A stretch of 64,000 bases of DNA from Liriodendron chinense (GCA_003013855.2 ML058392.1:3079529-3143528), one strand, 5' to 3'. Positions 12,292 through 24,290 are shown, counted from the first letter of the stretch. Numbers and translations: made by a program. The notes: generated by a model not told the origin, from the letters alone.

Positions 12292-12919
12292 TGTTGAAGA
12301 TGGACCAACAGAAGGATCGAAGGAAGACTGCCAGGAAGGAGCAAAACCACAACCAAGCGGTTGAAAAAACAACCCTTGATGATCGGTCGTCTGCTTCCAA
12401 GACTCGTAGAATTTCCAGCGAGGGATAGTCCAACTCTCTGGACTGTTCGGGACCACTGACGACCGATCATGCAAATTGACGACTGACCAAGATCAGTTGC
12501 CCAATCGGTAGAATTTATTACGCAAACAGCGGAAACTCTCTGGACTGTTTTTGACCATTCGTAACCGGTCATGGCCCACGGCCGATCGATCATGAGATGC
12601 GCAGATTCTTGCGCAAACTTTATAATTTGAATCGTTTTTCTCTGTTTTGCTTTGATTTTCTTTCCTTTTACAATTAGGACACCTAGGTTGCGTAATTTAG
12701 GGTTCGAGAACATATATATTGTTTTAATTTTATTTTTGAGGATTGTTGAATACCCTAATATAATGTCTTAGAGATTTTCTTCTCTTGCTCGTGTTCTTCG
12801 AATGGCCCCTTGAGAAATCAAGAAAGATCGAGTGATTATTCTCGATTGGTCCGTGGATTCGGATAGTTTATCCTACGAGAGAGATGTTGTTCGACCTCAT
12901 TTCACTGACGTCTGTACCA
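12292..12919 (+). mobile_element. 5' LTR of Gypsy-B
   Basis: It starts TGTTGAAGATGG and ends TCTGTACCA, directly followed by a tRNA-Met-type primer binding site. It contains a cluster of GACCGATC/CCGGTC palindromic words (12380-12600), a 'tgcgcagattcttgcgcaaa' word at 12597, and a TATA-like 'tttataatttg' downstream. No 3' LTR exists in the window, so the ends rest on the TG..CA rule and the PBS. Confidence 0.6.
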
Positions 12920-12922
12920 AGT

Positions 12923-12934
12923 TGGTATCAGAGC
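12923..12934 (+). other. Primer binding site of Gypsy-B
   Basis: TGGTATCAGAGC matches the 3' end of initiator tRNA-Met, the usual primer for many plant LTR retrotransposons. It lies 3 bp after the LTR. Confidence 0.8.
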
Positions 12935-12952
12935 GATAAACAACCTCGGGTG

Positions 12953-15553
12953 ATGGCTTCTAGCTATGGACAAGACAACAATCCCGCTGACGGTGATCAG
13001 GGAATTCTCTATGTCATGGAGAAGATGGATGCTCTCCAGTGTTTGTTTGAGACATCTATGCAAGGGCTGCAAGCATCTCTCAAACTAATTGTGATGTCAC
13101 TGGCTCCGTGATAGGCCCAAGTTGAAGCACGACCACCGGAAGTGGCGGTGCGAGACAACTCGATCTTTCACCAGGCCCTTCAAGTGGGAAGCTGTCGGTT
13201 CAATGCTGAAGATTGGGAAGACAGGGAGGAAGAAGCTGTAGGAATCCTCACACACCGACTCGCGGGCAGGAATGATCGCAGCAACCGCATTGAGCATGAC
13301 TATAAAGGTAAGGCTGAACTTCCAGTTTTCAATGGATTGTTACGAATTGAGGAATTCCTAGACTAGTTAGCCGAAGTAGAGAATTTCTTTAACTATATGA
13401 ATGTTCCAAATGAGAAGAAGGTGAAACTTGTCACGTACAAGTTGGGTCGGGTGCCTCTGCATGGTGGGAGCAATTATAGGTTTCTTGAGCTTGTCAGAAC
13501 AAACTGCCCATTCGATTGTGGCACTGGATGAGGAAACTCCTTCGTGTACGATTCTTACCCCATCACTATAAACAATTCTTGTTCTGGCAGTACCAAAATA
13601 GCCGCCAGGGTAGCTAGACCATCGATGAGTATGCGGTCGAGTTTAATCGATTGGCAACACGCAATGACTTATCAGAAATGGATACACAGAAAGCTGCCAG
13701 GTTTATTGATGGTTTAAAATCAACATCCAAGACTGCGTGTAGATGCTTCCGATAAGGAATATTAAAGATGTCATACAATACGCCAATCACGCGGAGACGA
13801 CATTCACTTGAGTTCCTACGCCCCGTTCACAACTCCCGCACGTCTACTTCAGTCCCTACAACAGAAGCATCGCCATCGAAGGGTATGGAGCCCGTTGGTG
13901 GGCGTACTCAGCCGCCAATGACCACAAATCGAGAGTCGAGGAGTGGTCCCTCTAGGCTTCAACGCACTGCATCTACTGCGACCGGTCCAAGTCGGGCACC
14001 CAATGCTTATGCTTGACCCCGGTCGAACCATTGGTGGCGTTATGGGCAGCTCGGTCACTTATCTAATGCGTGTCCTCAGCGCCCGACTGCTAACTTAACC
14101 AAAATGAGGGTGAAGTCAGAGAAGAGCCCGTTGAGGGTGAACTCGAGGATGGGGATTATGGGCAAGTCGGGTGAAGAAGGTGAAGAAGACACAAAATGGC
14201 TAGAATAGGACCATGGGGAGTCCTTGGTTGTTTGACGATTATGTTCACCTAGAGTTGATGCCCATCCCTAATGCCATAATATTTTTCGAACCCAATGCAC
14301 TGTGAACAGGAAAATTTGTGATGTTATCATCGATAGTGGAAGCATCAAGAACATAATGTCCAATGTGATCATGGACAAGCTCTAATTACTGACCACAGAG
14401 CACCCAGTGCCATATTCCATTGGTTGAATCAAGAAGGTCACTGACACCAAGGTAACTAAGCAGTGTTTGGTTTCATTTTCTGTTGGTAGGAGATATAAGG
14501 ACGAGGTGTTATGTGATGTGATTGATATGGAGGTGTGTCATCTATTACTCGAACAGTCATGGTAGTCGAACTGAGACGCAACACATCGTGGGCGTGACAA
14601 CATGTACATGTTTGTTGAGGATGGGAGGAAATGAATCCTCTCTCCTATGGCACTGGAGAGCGGCCCCAAGACTTCCTTAGGGGAGGGGAACTCTCTCCTT
14701 GCCATATGGGAGTTTGTTGAAGAAGCTAAAGAGGTGGGCGAAATATATGCCATGGTAGTGAAGGGGGAAAGCTCCGGGAAGCATGTTATACCCCCAATCC
14801 TTCGTCCGTTACTCGATGAGTTTCGTGGAACTTAGCCCGAAGATCTTCCTTAAGGGTTGCCCCCAATGAGGGACATACAACATCATATTGATTTCATCCC
14901 TAGAGTGAGCTTATCCAACCGATTGCACTATCGGTTGAGCCCCAAGGAGAGTGAGATCCTCTAATGCCAAGTTGAGGAATTGCTGAAGAAGGGATTGTTA
15001 AGGGAGAGCATGAGTCCCTATGCTGTCCCAGCTATTTTAACTCCCAAGAAGGATGAGAGATGGAAAATGTGTGTGGATAGTCGGGCAATAAACAAGATTA
15101 CCATAAAGTACCGATTTCCAATACCTCGATTGGACGATATGTTAGACATGCTCGAAGGGTCGAAAGTATTTTTCCAGCTGAATTTACGAAGCGGGTATCA
15201 TCAGATTCGTATCCGCCTTGGGGACGAGCAGAAGACGACTTTAAACCCAAAGAGGGGTTATATAAGTGAATGGTTATGCCATTTGGGTTATCAAATGCAC
15301 CAAGCACCTTCATGTGGCTCATGAACTAAGTATTGAAGCCCTTTATAGGCCACTTTGTCGTAGTGTACTTCATCCTCATCTACAGCCAAGATGACTCCGC
15401 CCATATGAAACATCTCAAGGAAGTACTTTAAATTCTCCATGACAACAATTTATATTTGAATATGAAGAAACACAATTTTTGATGGATCGTTTGCTCTTCA
15501 TGGGGTCATTATATCATCCACGAGCATCCGGGTAGATGAAGACAAGGTGACAC
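12953..15553 (+). pseudogene. Gypsy-B gag-protease-RT remnant, 3' truncated
   Basis: Ty3/gypsy polyprotein in fragments. Gag starts at 12953 (M-A-S-S-Y-G) and is recognisable at 13300-13400 (F-N-G then E-E-F-L-D and V-E-N-F-F) and 13570-13730 (D-E-Y-A-V-E-F-N-R-L). A zinc knuckle near 14040 keeps G-Q-L-G-H-L-S-N-A-C but has lost its first Cys residues. Aspartic protease near 14320 shows I-I-D-S-G-S. Reverse transcriptase runs from about 14870: L-L-K-K-G-L-L-R-E-S, P-K-K-D-E-R-W-K-M-C-V-D, F-P-I-P-R-L-D. At about 15364 the catalytic Y-x-D-D reads V-V-Y-F-I-L-I-Y-S, so both Asp codons are missing in frame. Stops are scattered. RT ends at about 15553 against Copia-C; RNase H and integrase are absent. 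Confidence 0.85.
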
Positions 15554-16132
15554 TTTTGAAGACTTTAAAGTATTTTACATTTGGTACTTTCCCATACCAT
15601 AATTTATAAGCCATCTTATTCAGTTCTGCTCTTAAGTATACACTATTTATAATATAGCAAGTTGTTTACTGCTTTAACCCACAAATATTTGGCGAGATTT
15701 TTACTGTTTAGCATTATTGTGGCCATTTCCAACAATACCATATTCTTTCTCTCACCACCCCATTTTTTGTGGTGTCTTTGGGGTCGAGAATTCGTTTTGG
15801 GTTCCCAATTCATCATAAAATTCATCAAACTAACAATCCTCGAATTCACTGCCATGATCACTCGATATTCTTTTGACTACATATCCTTTCTCATTATGGA
15901 GTCGCATCATCAATTTTTTAAACTCTTCAAAAGTGTTAGATTTTTCCCTCAAGAAAGCAACCCATGTATATCTAGAGTAATCATCAACAACAATTAGAAA
16001 ATATCTCTTATTGCCTTAACTTAACACCCTGGCGTGACCAACAAGGTTCATGTGTAATAGCTCGAGGAGTTTTGATGTGGCCAAGTTTGATATTTTCTTG
16101 TGTGCAACTTTAATTTGTTTTCCTTTTTGGGA
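15554..16132 (-). pseudogene. Copia-C fragment: integrase core
   Basis: Minus-strand copia integrase. Reading leftward from 16132, the segment continues the GAG-pre-integrase C-x2-C region and enters the core with T-S-K-L-L-E-L-L-H-M. Around 15861-15643 it reads S-L-M-N-F-M-M-N and L-A-K-Y-L-W-V-K-A-V-N, the C-terminal half of the core. 15640-15560 gives L-W-Y-G-K and V-K-Y-F-K-V-F. It then stops at the junction with Gypsy-B. Stops and frameshifts are present, and reverse transcriptase and RNase H are missing. Confidence 0.8.
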
Positions 16133-16137
16133 CTCAC

Positions 16138-16889
16138 TGTTTTGGGTATTTTCGTTGGGCCCACTAAATGCCACGTGGAGGATTTATAGAGGCGTATTCC
16201 GAAGGAGAAAACTATGTAAGTCTGCGTACATTATATCAAGACAAAGTGTATACTCGACATATAATCACTCCTCATTCTCTCAGTCGACAGAGAATCATGA
16301 ACTCCTCATTCTGACAACTCACTTGACCCTTTACGCGTGACATGCACGTGCTCGTTTGCATCGAGAGATGATTAGATACTCATCTCGTCAATTGACTAAG
16401 TAGACACTCGGCTTAGTATTCAAAGGAGCAAGTATGCGGAGTATTCACTCGGCATCTGAACAAGATTAAATATAATGGCTAATTTTTCATATTAGTAACA
16501 CGTACGTTCCAGATTACCTCGATTCCAGCATTACGTGGTCGCAATTGTTGCACCACCCATCGCCCTGACCGTGATTATGGTCATATGGCCCCGAATTACA
16601 TCCTGATTATCGGCCTTCAACGGCTCTCTAAGTATCTATAAAAAGCCTTACATGCTTAAGTCGAATAGACGCAATCATCCACCATTAGCTTACTTATAAG
16701 CTTTTCTCTCCATCATCGATTGACTTAGGCATCGGAGGGCCATCAGTCGGCACCCCCGGCGGCCATCTTAACCTTTTGTGGTGATTGCAGTTCTTCAATC
16801 CAATCCATTCATAATAAATCTTTAGATCTAACGATGGAGAAACTAGTTGGTCCCCTGATCAACATCTGTTACCATTTCTAGCGATAACA
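16138..16889 (+). mobile_element. 752 bp solo LTR inserted in the Copia-C integrase
   Basis: It starts TGTTTTGGG and ends GCGATAACA, flanked by a perfect 5 bp TSD CTCAC (16133-16137 and 16890-16894). A TATA-like 'ctataaaaagcc' at about 16635 and U5-like text ('aatccattcataataaatc') show plus orientation. If the insertion is ignored, the copia reading passes from V-V-C-G-E on one side to K-G-K-Q-I-K-V on the other without a frame change, which confirms the ends. Confidence 0.9.
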
Positions 16890-19463
16890 CTCACCACACA
16901 CAACTTTAGACCTTTTCCCTATGTTAGGCAACCCTCTAACCAGGTTCTTACGGCTCAACCGGGATAGATTCCTATGGTGCACATGACTAAGCCGTTGGTG
17001 CCATAATTTAGTTTCATTATCTATTACCATGTGGCATACGATTGGACTATCATCTTCACCCCAATTCTTTATAACGTAATAATTATCACCCATGAAGACC
17101 TTTCATTATAAGTTTACCTTTCGAGTCCAAGATCTTGCACATTTCCTTGGAGAATCTTACAGAGTGCTCTTTGTCATAGAGATTATGTTTTAGTCCATCC
17201 ACATAGATCACATTCTCAATTTTGGGCAACTTTTGGCCTGTAATGGTTCCCTGCCAACTATATTGGCCATGCTCCCATCTTTAAAGGTAACAAATCCACC
17301 TTCAAAATCAGTATACAATGTAATAGCAAAACTGGGATCTATTGCCTGTCATATGCCCGGAGCAACCACTATTTAGATACTATCTAGTACTATTTCTTGC
17401 TTTTAGGGCCGTATGGATCACTACTCACTTAGGTTTTACCTTTCTAGGAGTGGTAGTCTTCTGAGGTGACTCTTTTGGAGTTCTAGTCTTTTCTAGAGAT
17501 GCTGATGTTTCTATGACATTCTTCTGTTGATCTTGCATGAGCATTAAGGTTTTCCTATTCAGCATAGCTACTTGCTTGATCAAATCTTCCATCATCATAT
17601 ATATCTTTCTTTGGAGGAGTTGGATATTTTTTCCTCATATTTCCCCTTTTTGGTGGGGTACTTGCTTGGGAGGATTCCATATTAGCTTCACATTTTTTTG
17701 GTTAATTTTCCTGTCAAGTTCCGAGCCAAATTCTTAAAAGCCAAGCATTCAAATTTTATATGTTCTACATCTCCACATGCATGGAAAATTGGTAAGCTTC
17801 TTACTTTGCTACCTAAGGCACCTAAATCCTTCCTAGTCTCAAGAGGGGCTGAGGTACTAGTTTGGGTTTGCCTTTCATAACCTAGGCCTCTCTTATCCCT
17901 TGGAGACCTACCCAAACTCAATATTTCATCTAGCCTTTCTTCAGTTTGTGCAAATCTAGCCTTAATTAAGGAATCCTTAGTTTAGAGTTGAGTTATTTGG
18001 AGATTTAGCTCATGATTAATAGATTTAGCCTTCTTGAGTTCTTCTAGTTCTTTAATTCTTTCTTTTGCTTTTGTGTACTTCCTTTCCCATTCACAATCCT
18101 TTTAAAATCAACGACAATTTTCTCCTTTCATTTCTTATAATTTATTGGCCAATTCATCATTTATTTTGCTGGCCTAACTTAGCTTTTTGGTAAGGATGAT
18201 ACTTTGACAGAATAAATGATTGTAGGCTTCTTATAATTCATTATTTTCATCTTTCTCTTCATTCTCATCTTCATCAAATGATTCATTATTAGTGTTAGAA
18301 GGTTCTTGGTCATCCTTGTCTCTAGTGTCCTCAATTTCTTGAATGATTTCAGTGATGAAGGCCATTAAAATTTTCACAAATCCCTTCTCTTCATCACTTC
18401 AGGAATCTTCTGATTTTGATTTAGATTCCTCAGAATCATCCCAACTAGTAGCTATTGCCTTTTTCTTTGGTTTTTTGTTGTCAAAACATTCAGAGGCAAT
18501 ATGACCAAAGCCCTTACACTTATAACATTGCATGTCTTTTGATTTCTTAAATGATTTACCTATTTCATGCTTAGAATCAAAAGGTTTACCCTTCTTATAG
18601 GGTTTCTTTCTAGGAGTACTTCCTGTAGTTTTGATCAATTTCCTGAATTTTTTGGCCATGAGAGCTATTTTTTACATGTCTATTTCTTCCACAATGTCTT
18701 ATTTAGATTCATGTTTTTTTATGAGAAGTTTTTAAGATAGTATTTTTAGATTTGGTGGGAGGTTTGATGTGCAACTCATGAGTTTGAAGGGAACCCAATA
18801 ATTTTTCTATTTTCGTGGTGTTGAGGTCCCTACATTCCTTCGATTTATGACCATTGAAGAAAAACATTCCAGGAGAGATCTCAAGATTTTCCTACACAGT
18901 TTACTGTCCAGAATGTGTTCTCCTAACCTGCACATAGCATTGGTAATATTGCTCAATCTGGAATAGAATTCCATAAATATTTCATGCTCCATTCTAATGT
19001 TTTCAAACTAAGTAGTGAGGAGTTGTAGTTTTGAGCGTTTCACAACACTATTCCCTTCATGAGTGACTTCAAGGATGTCCAAAGCTTGTTTACTTGTTTG
19101 ACAATTACATATGCAACTAAATTCATCTTTAGAAACAAGACAAAAAATAACATTTAGACCTTTTGCATTATAGGCATATTGAGTCCTCTTATGGTTATTC
19201 CACATAGATATTTCCTTAGGATGGATGACATCAATTCCATCTTCTTTCCTTATGGTGTTAATCGGTGCGTTCCATCCAAGTTTAACCATATTTCACACAA
19301 GTGGATCAATGGACATCAAGAAAATATTCATCGAGGCTTTCCAATATACATAGTTTGATCCGTCGAAGAACGAAGGTTTGGAGAAGAAGGTAGAGTCATC
19401 CTTATACAAATTTTCAATCTCTCTTAGGATCTCACTCTGGGTCATTAGACCTTAATGTAGGAA
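16890..19463 (-). pseudogene. Copia-C fragment: gag, zinc knuckles, GAG-pre-integrase
   Basis: Minus strand, in order. UBN2-type gag runs from 19289 (M-V-K-L-G-W-N, then Q-A-L-D-I-L) through 18992-18807. A zinc knuckle at 18659-18399 has intact C-x2-C-x4-H-x4-C (C-Y-K-C-K-G-F-G-H-I) and acidic/Lys-rich surroundings. A second, damaged knuckle lies at 17921-17688 (first Cys replaced by Phe). GAG-pre-integrase at 17093-16878 shows L-W-H-Q-R-L-S-H-V. Gag type, two knuckles and a >2 kb LTR suggest the SIRE/Maximus lineage (inference). Multiple stops; non-functional. Confidence 0.8.
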
Positions 19464-19478
19464 CCTGCATTGATACCA
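19464..19478 (-). other. Primer binding site of Copia-C
   Basis: On the minus strand, TGGTATCAATGCAGG begins 2 bp after the LTR end. It resembles the tRNA-Met-type PBS of copia elements. Confidence 0.65.
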
Positions 19479-19480
19479 AT

Positions 19481-21939
19481 TGAAATTACGATTTTACCGA
19501 TAGTAGAAAGACTTATAGACATGCTTAATGTCCTTTTGGGGGGGGGGGGGGGGGCACTGAATAGGACTTTAAATCAATAAATTAACATATATGTGCAATC
19601 AACTATATGTTAATGTATTACAAGGCTCATGAATTCATAGTGCAAAGATTCATTGACAATATATCAAACATCTTCAAGGCATGTTCATCTAAGATAGAAT
19701 CATTCAACATCTAAGCATAAATCATGATAAACAAATATTCCACAATGCTCAACGATTTATAGTGGTTCAACTTTGGGTCTACTCCACTCCTGGTTACCGT
19801 ACTTCTCTCTAAGCGTACTGAATTTCACTATACTTGTGGTTTTAAATCCAATTAACCATCAACATTCACATCTTATACTCAAGGATTGCGTATACCATGA
19901 AATTACACCTTTTGGAGTAAAGGCGTATGCATGGGGAAGCTTTGAGAGCAACTAGTATTATGGCTAAGTCCTATTGGGGGGGGATTAGGACCTTTTGAAA
20001 TTCTTTTTGCCTACTTAACAGTTTTAACAAATTAAACTAAGCAAGAACACTTCGCCTTCCAAACTTGAGTGGGTCCAATCACACGACTAACATATTGTAA
20101 GCAATAAGTAACCTAGTCTAAGCATGCATAGATACTCAAATGATTTAACTAAACAAGCTCCTAATCAATGTAACCTATGTAGACTTATGAGAATGGATCA
20201 ATGAGCTCAAATCTACACAACTAAGTGAAAGTACATCTCGTGTGTGGATGTACCTATTTAGTGCTTAGCATACATTCTAATTAAACATTCATAGTTAAGC
20301 AATTAAACATAATACATAATAAGAAATGTGCTCAAATACAATCACTAACACAAGCATGTGTAGTGGTTCGACTACTTGTCTACTCTACTATCGGTTAAAG
20401 TACTCAACCCCTTTGAGCACACCGGTATTCATTAGGGAGTTTAAATCTGGTTCCTGTCAATCATGGTATTTTAAATCGGCTCCACCCAACCGAGGAGTTT
20501 ACAGGTTTCTCTGACCTATGGGACCTACTCAAGGTCACCTCAAGTCCTACTCAAGGACAACGCACGTTCACTCTTGTGTCGGAGGTTCCCCCTTGGAGAC
20601 TTTGTTTAGGCTTAGCAAATAAGCCAAAGAGCACTAAACAGCTTCTAGTCTTTAGGCCGACAAACGCACCAAGGAACAGCCAATGTTCCTAGAGTTTTAG
20701 GCTCAACTAATAAGCCAAGGATAGGCAAACGACCTTAATTCAAGTTTGAAAAATAAATTCTACACTCAACTCCCACAGGAAATTGAGTGAAAGGACTCTC
20801 TACAATGACAACCTTGTCGTATGAGCCCCTTGTTCAACGCCGGTTCGAGTTACTTGATTTTCGCTCTCCCGTGCTTCAATCAGCTTCCCTAGCTTCCCCC
20901 GATCGTGTTGCCGCTACATCACCAATGCCTCAACTACACTTAATCAACCACCTTGCCAATGATGCCTTTGATATGCCCAAGGTGATGGGAGGGTAGGTTT
21001 GAGATCTCTACAACTTATGGAAATGGGTTGCCTAGAGAGTCTCACCTACAAAGATCTCATCATAGAGTATTGGATTAAGAATATGACTATCAAGATTAAT
21101 CCAATCTTTAGAAATCAAAAGAGGGACATGTGCATCTTCATCTTGAGCTTTGAATGCTCCATGCTTGTGATAAATCACAAGGAAGATCACTTGTTTGGGT
21201 TAGGAATAGAGCTCTTAATGGTCTTCAACAATGGTGGCTTCTATCTCCTCAAAATCCCCCCTCTGGGCTTAAAAATAAATCCCCCATCTTAAATAGATTT
21301 TCTTCCAACGGTAAAAAAACGGGTAGATTCGTGTATCTCTAATTGATTGAAAAAAAGGTCCGATTGATCGGAAACCTGTCCAATGGATCGAATACATGTC
21401 CGATTGATCGAAAATCTGTCCAGAAAACTTTTTGGAAGATATTCTGATTAATTGAAATCATGGTCTGATTGATTGGATTAACCCCTTCCGATGGATTGAA
21501 AATCTTTTCGATTGATTGGAAATTTATCCGGTGGATTTTTAAACTTGCTGGAACAAATTCCAATTGATCGGGACTTTTGTTCGATCGATCGAAGTCTAAT
21601 TGGAAGGAAACTGTTGTTTGAGCTGAATTGTTTACAACAGCTTTCACCTTTTCAATTAGTCTAACTTATCATGTTTTTCATGGAGTTCTAAGACTAATGA
21701 TGATGACTAAGGGTATACCTAGTTTTGGTCCAAGTCATCTAAGAGGTTATGATTTTGGATAGGTTCAAGGTAAGGCACACCAAAGCATCGCTTTTACTTG
21801 TTTCTTCATCCTTGATGTAGCTGGTTCGTCTTAAGTCTTCGATCTTCGTCTTTATTAAGCTCAACCGACACTAGACTCACTAAACCTAAGTGATTGACAA
21901 ACAAGGTGCACTAGTATGCCACAGAAAAGTGCACTAACA
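19481..21939 (-). mobile_element. 5' LTR of Copia-C, with internal duplication
   Basis: On the minus strand it starts TGTTAGTGCACTTTTC at 21939 and ends GGTAATTTCA-like at 19481, directly before the PBS. It is the same family as the solo LTR at 30129-32094: start, end and middle align by eye. It is about 490 bp longer because the end region is partly repeated. Text near 19540-19975 is a diverged copy of 19976-20500, and each copy begins with a G-run followed by 'taggac'. A 17-base G homopolymer sits at 19538-19554. A palindromic GATTGATCGG word cluster lies at 21350-21600. Confidence 0.75.
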
Positions 21940-22483
21940 TACCATTCGCCTATGGTCCTATCTACGGACTTGCCGAGTTTGGATCTCAAACTCTCACCGA
22001 TCCTAATCCAAGGATGACCATGAATGCTCCCATCGGAGGTCCCAATCCAGGAATAAACTCTCTAGATTGGGTCACAATCTCTCGACCCTAATCTTCACAA
22101 GAAGGGGATCAAATAGAGTCCAAAATACTAGGCTTACATAATGTAGCTGAGCCCTGATTTAGCACCAAAGAATAGCTTCAACTGCAAGATGCTTCAACTC
22201 CTCTTTAAGCTCCCAAGATTAGCAATCAATGCAAGATGAGATGCCTATCTAATGCTAGGTAGTTGGGAGAGGTATTGGAGTTCTTCTTTCTTATTCAATG
22301 TAATGGTTTAATGTTTCAATTACCAAATCTAAGCATTCAATGCCTATTAATGACTAAAAGATTAAGCTAATATTGTTAGGTCAGCCATTAATGCCTTGCT
22401 TGAGTTCATTATTCAATCCGAGCTTTGAATACTCAATGAAGTGCCATAAACACTTAGTTTGAATGATGAACTCAAGACAATAA
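21940..22483 (-). mobile_element. Decayed LTR remnant, left half (split by the CACTA element)
   Basis: Non-coding sequence between Copia-C and the CACTA transposon. Its continuation lies at 46605-47385, beyond the CACTA element. I see LTR-like features in that right half. The outer ends of this remnant are not clear. Confidence 0.45.
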
Positions 22484-22996
22484 CACTTCAAGAAAACGGT
22501 TTTTTACCGACGAAAGTATTACCAACGAAATTATTTTCGTTGGTAAAAAGCATTTTTCCCGACAAAATAAAGAAATCGTCGGTAAAAATCATTCCAGATT
22601 CCCGCCACTACCGGATTTGCTTCCCGCCATACACTTTTACTGACAAAATTATGATTTTGTCAGTAAAAAGTTTATTGCCGATGAAGATACTTGTCGCTAA
22701 AAAAATAAAGCAGAAAATTTGGCTTTTACTGACGAAATATTTCGTTGGTAAAAGTCGTCTCTTTACTTAGCGGGAATCAAACATTCTTACCGACATGCAA
22801 TAATCGTCGGCAAAAATGGCTTTTACCGACGAGAATTTTCATCGGTAAAAGCCATTTTTGCCGACAATTATTGCCTGTCGGTAAGAATGTTTGATTCCGC
22901 CAAGTAAAGAGAGGACTTTTACCGACAAAAATTCTCGTCGGTAAAAGTACTTAAATGGACTTTTACCAATGAAAATTTTCGTCGGTAAAAATCCTG
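22484..22996. repeat. CACTA left subterminal repeats
   Basis: Repeated copies in both orientations of words like TTTTACCGACGAAA and TTTCGTCGGTAAAA. In En/Spm-type elements such subterminal words are the binding sites of the TNPA protein. That function is inferred from the family. Confidence 0.85.
22750..22920. repeat. 171 bp near-perfect palindrome in the CACTA left end
   Basis: Arms of about 85 bp are centred at about 22835. The arm 22750-22835 matches the reverse complement of 22836-22920 with only a handful of mismatches. It includes GGGAATCAAACATTCTTACC against its complement. It is much longer than the surrounding subterminal words. Confidence 0.9.
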
Positions 22997-23040
22997 TTTT
23001 AAAACCCCGATCGGGCCTCCCTCATTTCTCTCTATATCTC

Positions 23041-23043
23041 TCA

Positions 23044-23080
<37 letters not shown>
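23041..23080. repeat. (CT)n microsatellite
   Basis: A CT run just inside the left subterminal block of the CACTA element. Confidence 0.95.
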
Positions 23081-23082
<2 letters not shown>

Positions 23083-23295
23083 GTGGCCGGCCCACCCTTC
23101 TCACCTCTCCCTCAGCTCTGACCGCCGGCAGTCACCGTCACCGGCGGCCCACCGCCTCAGCCCCCCCCCAAGCTGACCACCGTCACCGGTAGCCACGCTC
23201 CTCCACCGGCCTCAGTACACTGCCGCCTCCTCCGGTAACCCTCTCCCCCTTCCTTCTTCCTACATTTCCCCTCTCTCCCTCTCTCCTCGTTGTTG

Positions 23296-23480
23296 ATTGT
23301 GGGGCCCACTGCCAAAATCCAATGCATGTGGGTCCCACCATCACTGTCCAATGCATGTGGGTGGGTCCCACCGTCGCTTTCCATCGTCCATTGCATATGG
23401 ATCCCACTGTCGCTTTCCATCATCCATTGCATGTGGGGTCCGCCTTAGCTGTCCACTATTAGGTGGGGCCCACTGATTTA
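23296..23480. repeat. Imperfect tandem repeat, about 35-45 bp
   Basis: About five diverged units of the type 'gggtcccaccatcactgtcc' plus 'aatgcatgtg', followed by an A/T-rich stretch to about 23585 with repeated 'cctaattagggattt' words. Part of the CACTA non-coding cargo. Confidence 0.65.
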
Positions 23481-23631
23481 GTAAATCCCTAATTAGGGAT
23501 TTCGAAATTAAAATCCCCTAATTAGGGATTTCGAAATTAAAATCCCTAATTCCTTCCTTAATTAGGGATTTTAAATTTTAAAATCCAAATTTGTGACTTA
23601 CAAATTAAAAAAAATTGAAATACTTAATTGT

Positions 23632-23768
23632 GGGGCCCACCGTCGCTGTCCACTGGCTGTGGGACCCACCGTCGCTGTCCACTGGCTGTGGGGACCACGT
23701 CGCTGTCCACTGGCTGTGGGGCCACCGTCGCTGTCCAATGTCTGTGGGGCCCACCGTCGCTGTCCACT
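23632..23768. repeat. Tandem repeat, about 30 bp x 5
   Basis: Five units of 'cccaccgtcgctgtccactg' followed by 'gctgtgggg', with small indels. It produces long open frames on the + strand that are only repeat translation. Confidence 0.85.
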
Positions 23769-23795
23769 ATTTTAGATCAAGCATATATTTGTGTG

Positions 23796-24290
23796 GAGTA
23801 AACTATGTGGGGCCCACAGTGATTTACGTATTTTATCCACTCCGTCCATCCATCTTAGCAGGAAATTTTAGGTATGGTGCCCAAAAATGAAGCATATCAA
23901 AATCTAAAGTGGACCACACCACAAGTGTGAACTGAATGTCTATCATTGAAAAATTCTTGGAGGACACAGAAGTTTTGGATCAAGCTGATATTTGTGTTTT
24001 CCCTTCATCCATATCCATGGGATCTTATGAACAGGTTGGATGACAAATAAAGATCACTATAGGGCCTGGGAATGGTGGAAATCATTATTCCCACTGTTTC
24101 CCATGGCATGGTCCACTTGAGATTTGGATATGCTTAAATTTTGGGCTGAACCACTAAAATGAGCTGAAAAAACATAAGGACGGAATAGATAAATCAAATA
24201 CATTCTAGGTGGGCCCAACTGAGTTTACTCTACATGATAAGAGCGTGCAGAGTTACTCCGCACGTAATCCGATTCCCATGGTGGGCCCCA
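23796..24290. mobile_element. MITE-like dispersed repeat inside the CACTA element
   Basis: About 490 bp share a series of words with 57.9-58.5 kb and 59.5-60.0 kb: 'gtggaccacacc', 'ttttggatcaagctgatatt', 'cttatgaacaggttggatg', 'ggtccacttgagatttggat', 'gtgggcccaactgag'. Both ends carry a 'ggggcccac' / 'gtgggccc' pair. No coding potential. Exact ends and a TSD are not clear. Confidence 0.55.

Noticed and set aside
23157..23432. Overlapping open frames in the CACTA left cargo
   Set aside because: Caused by tandem GC-rich repeats. Frames exist on both strands with no conserved motif.
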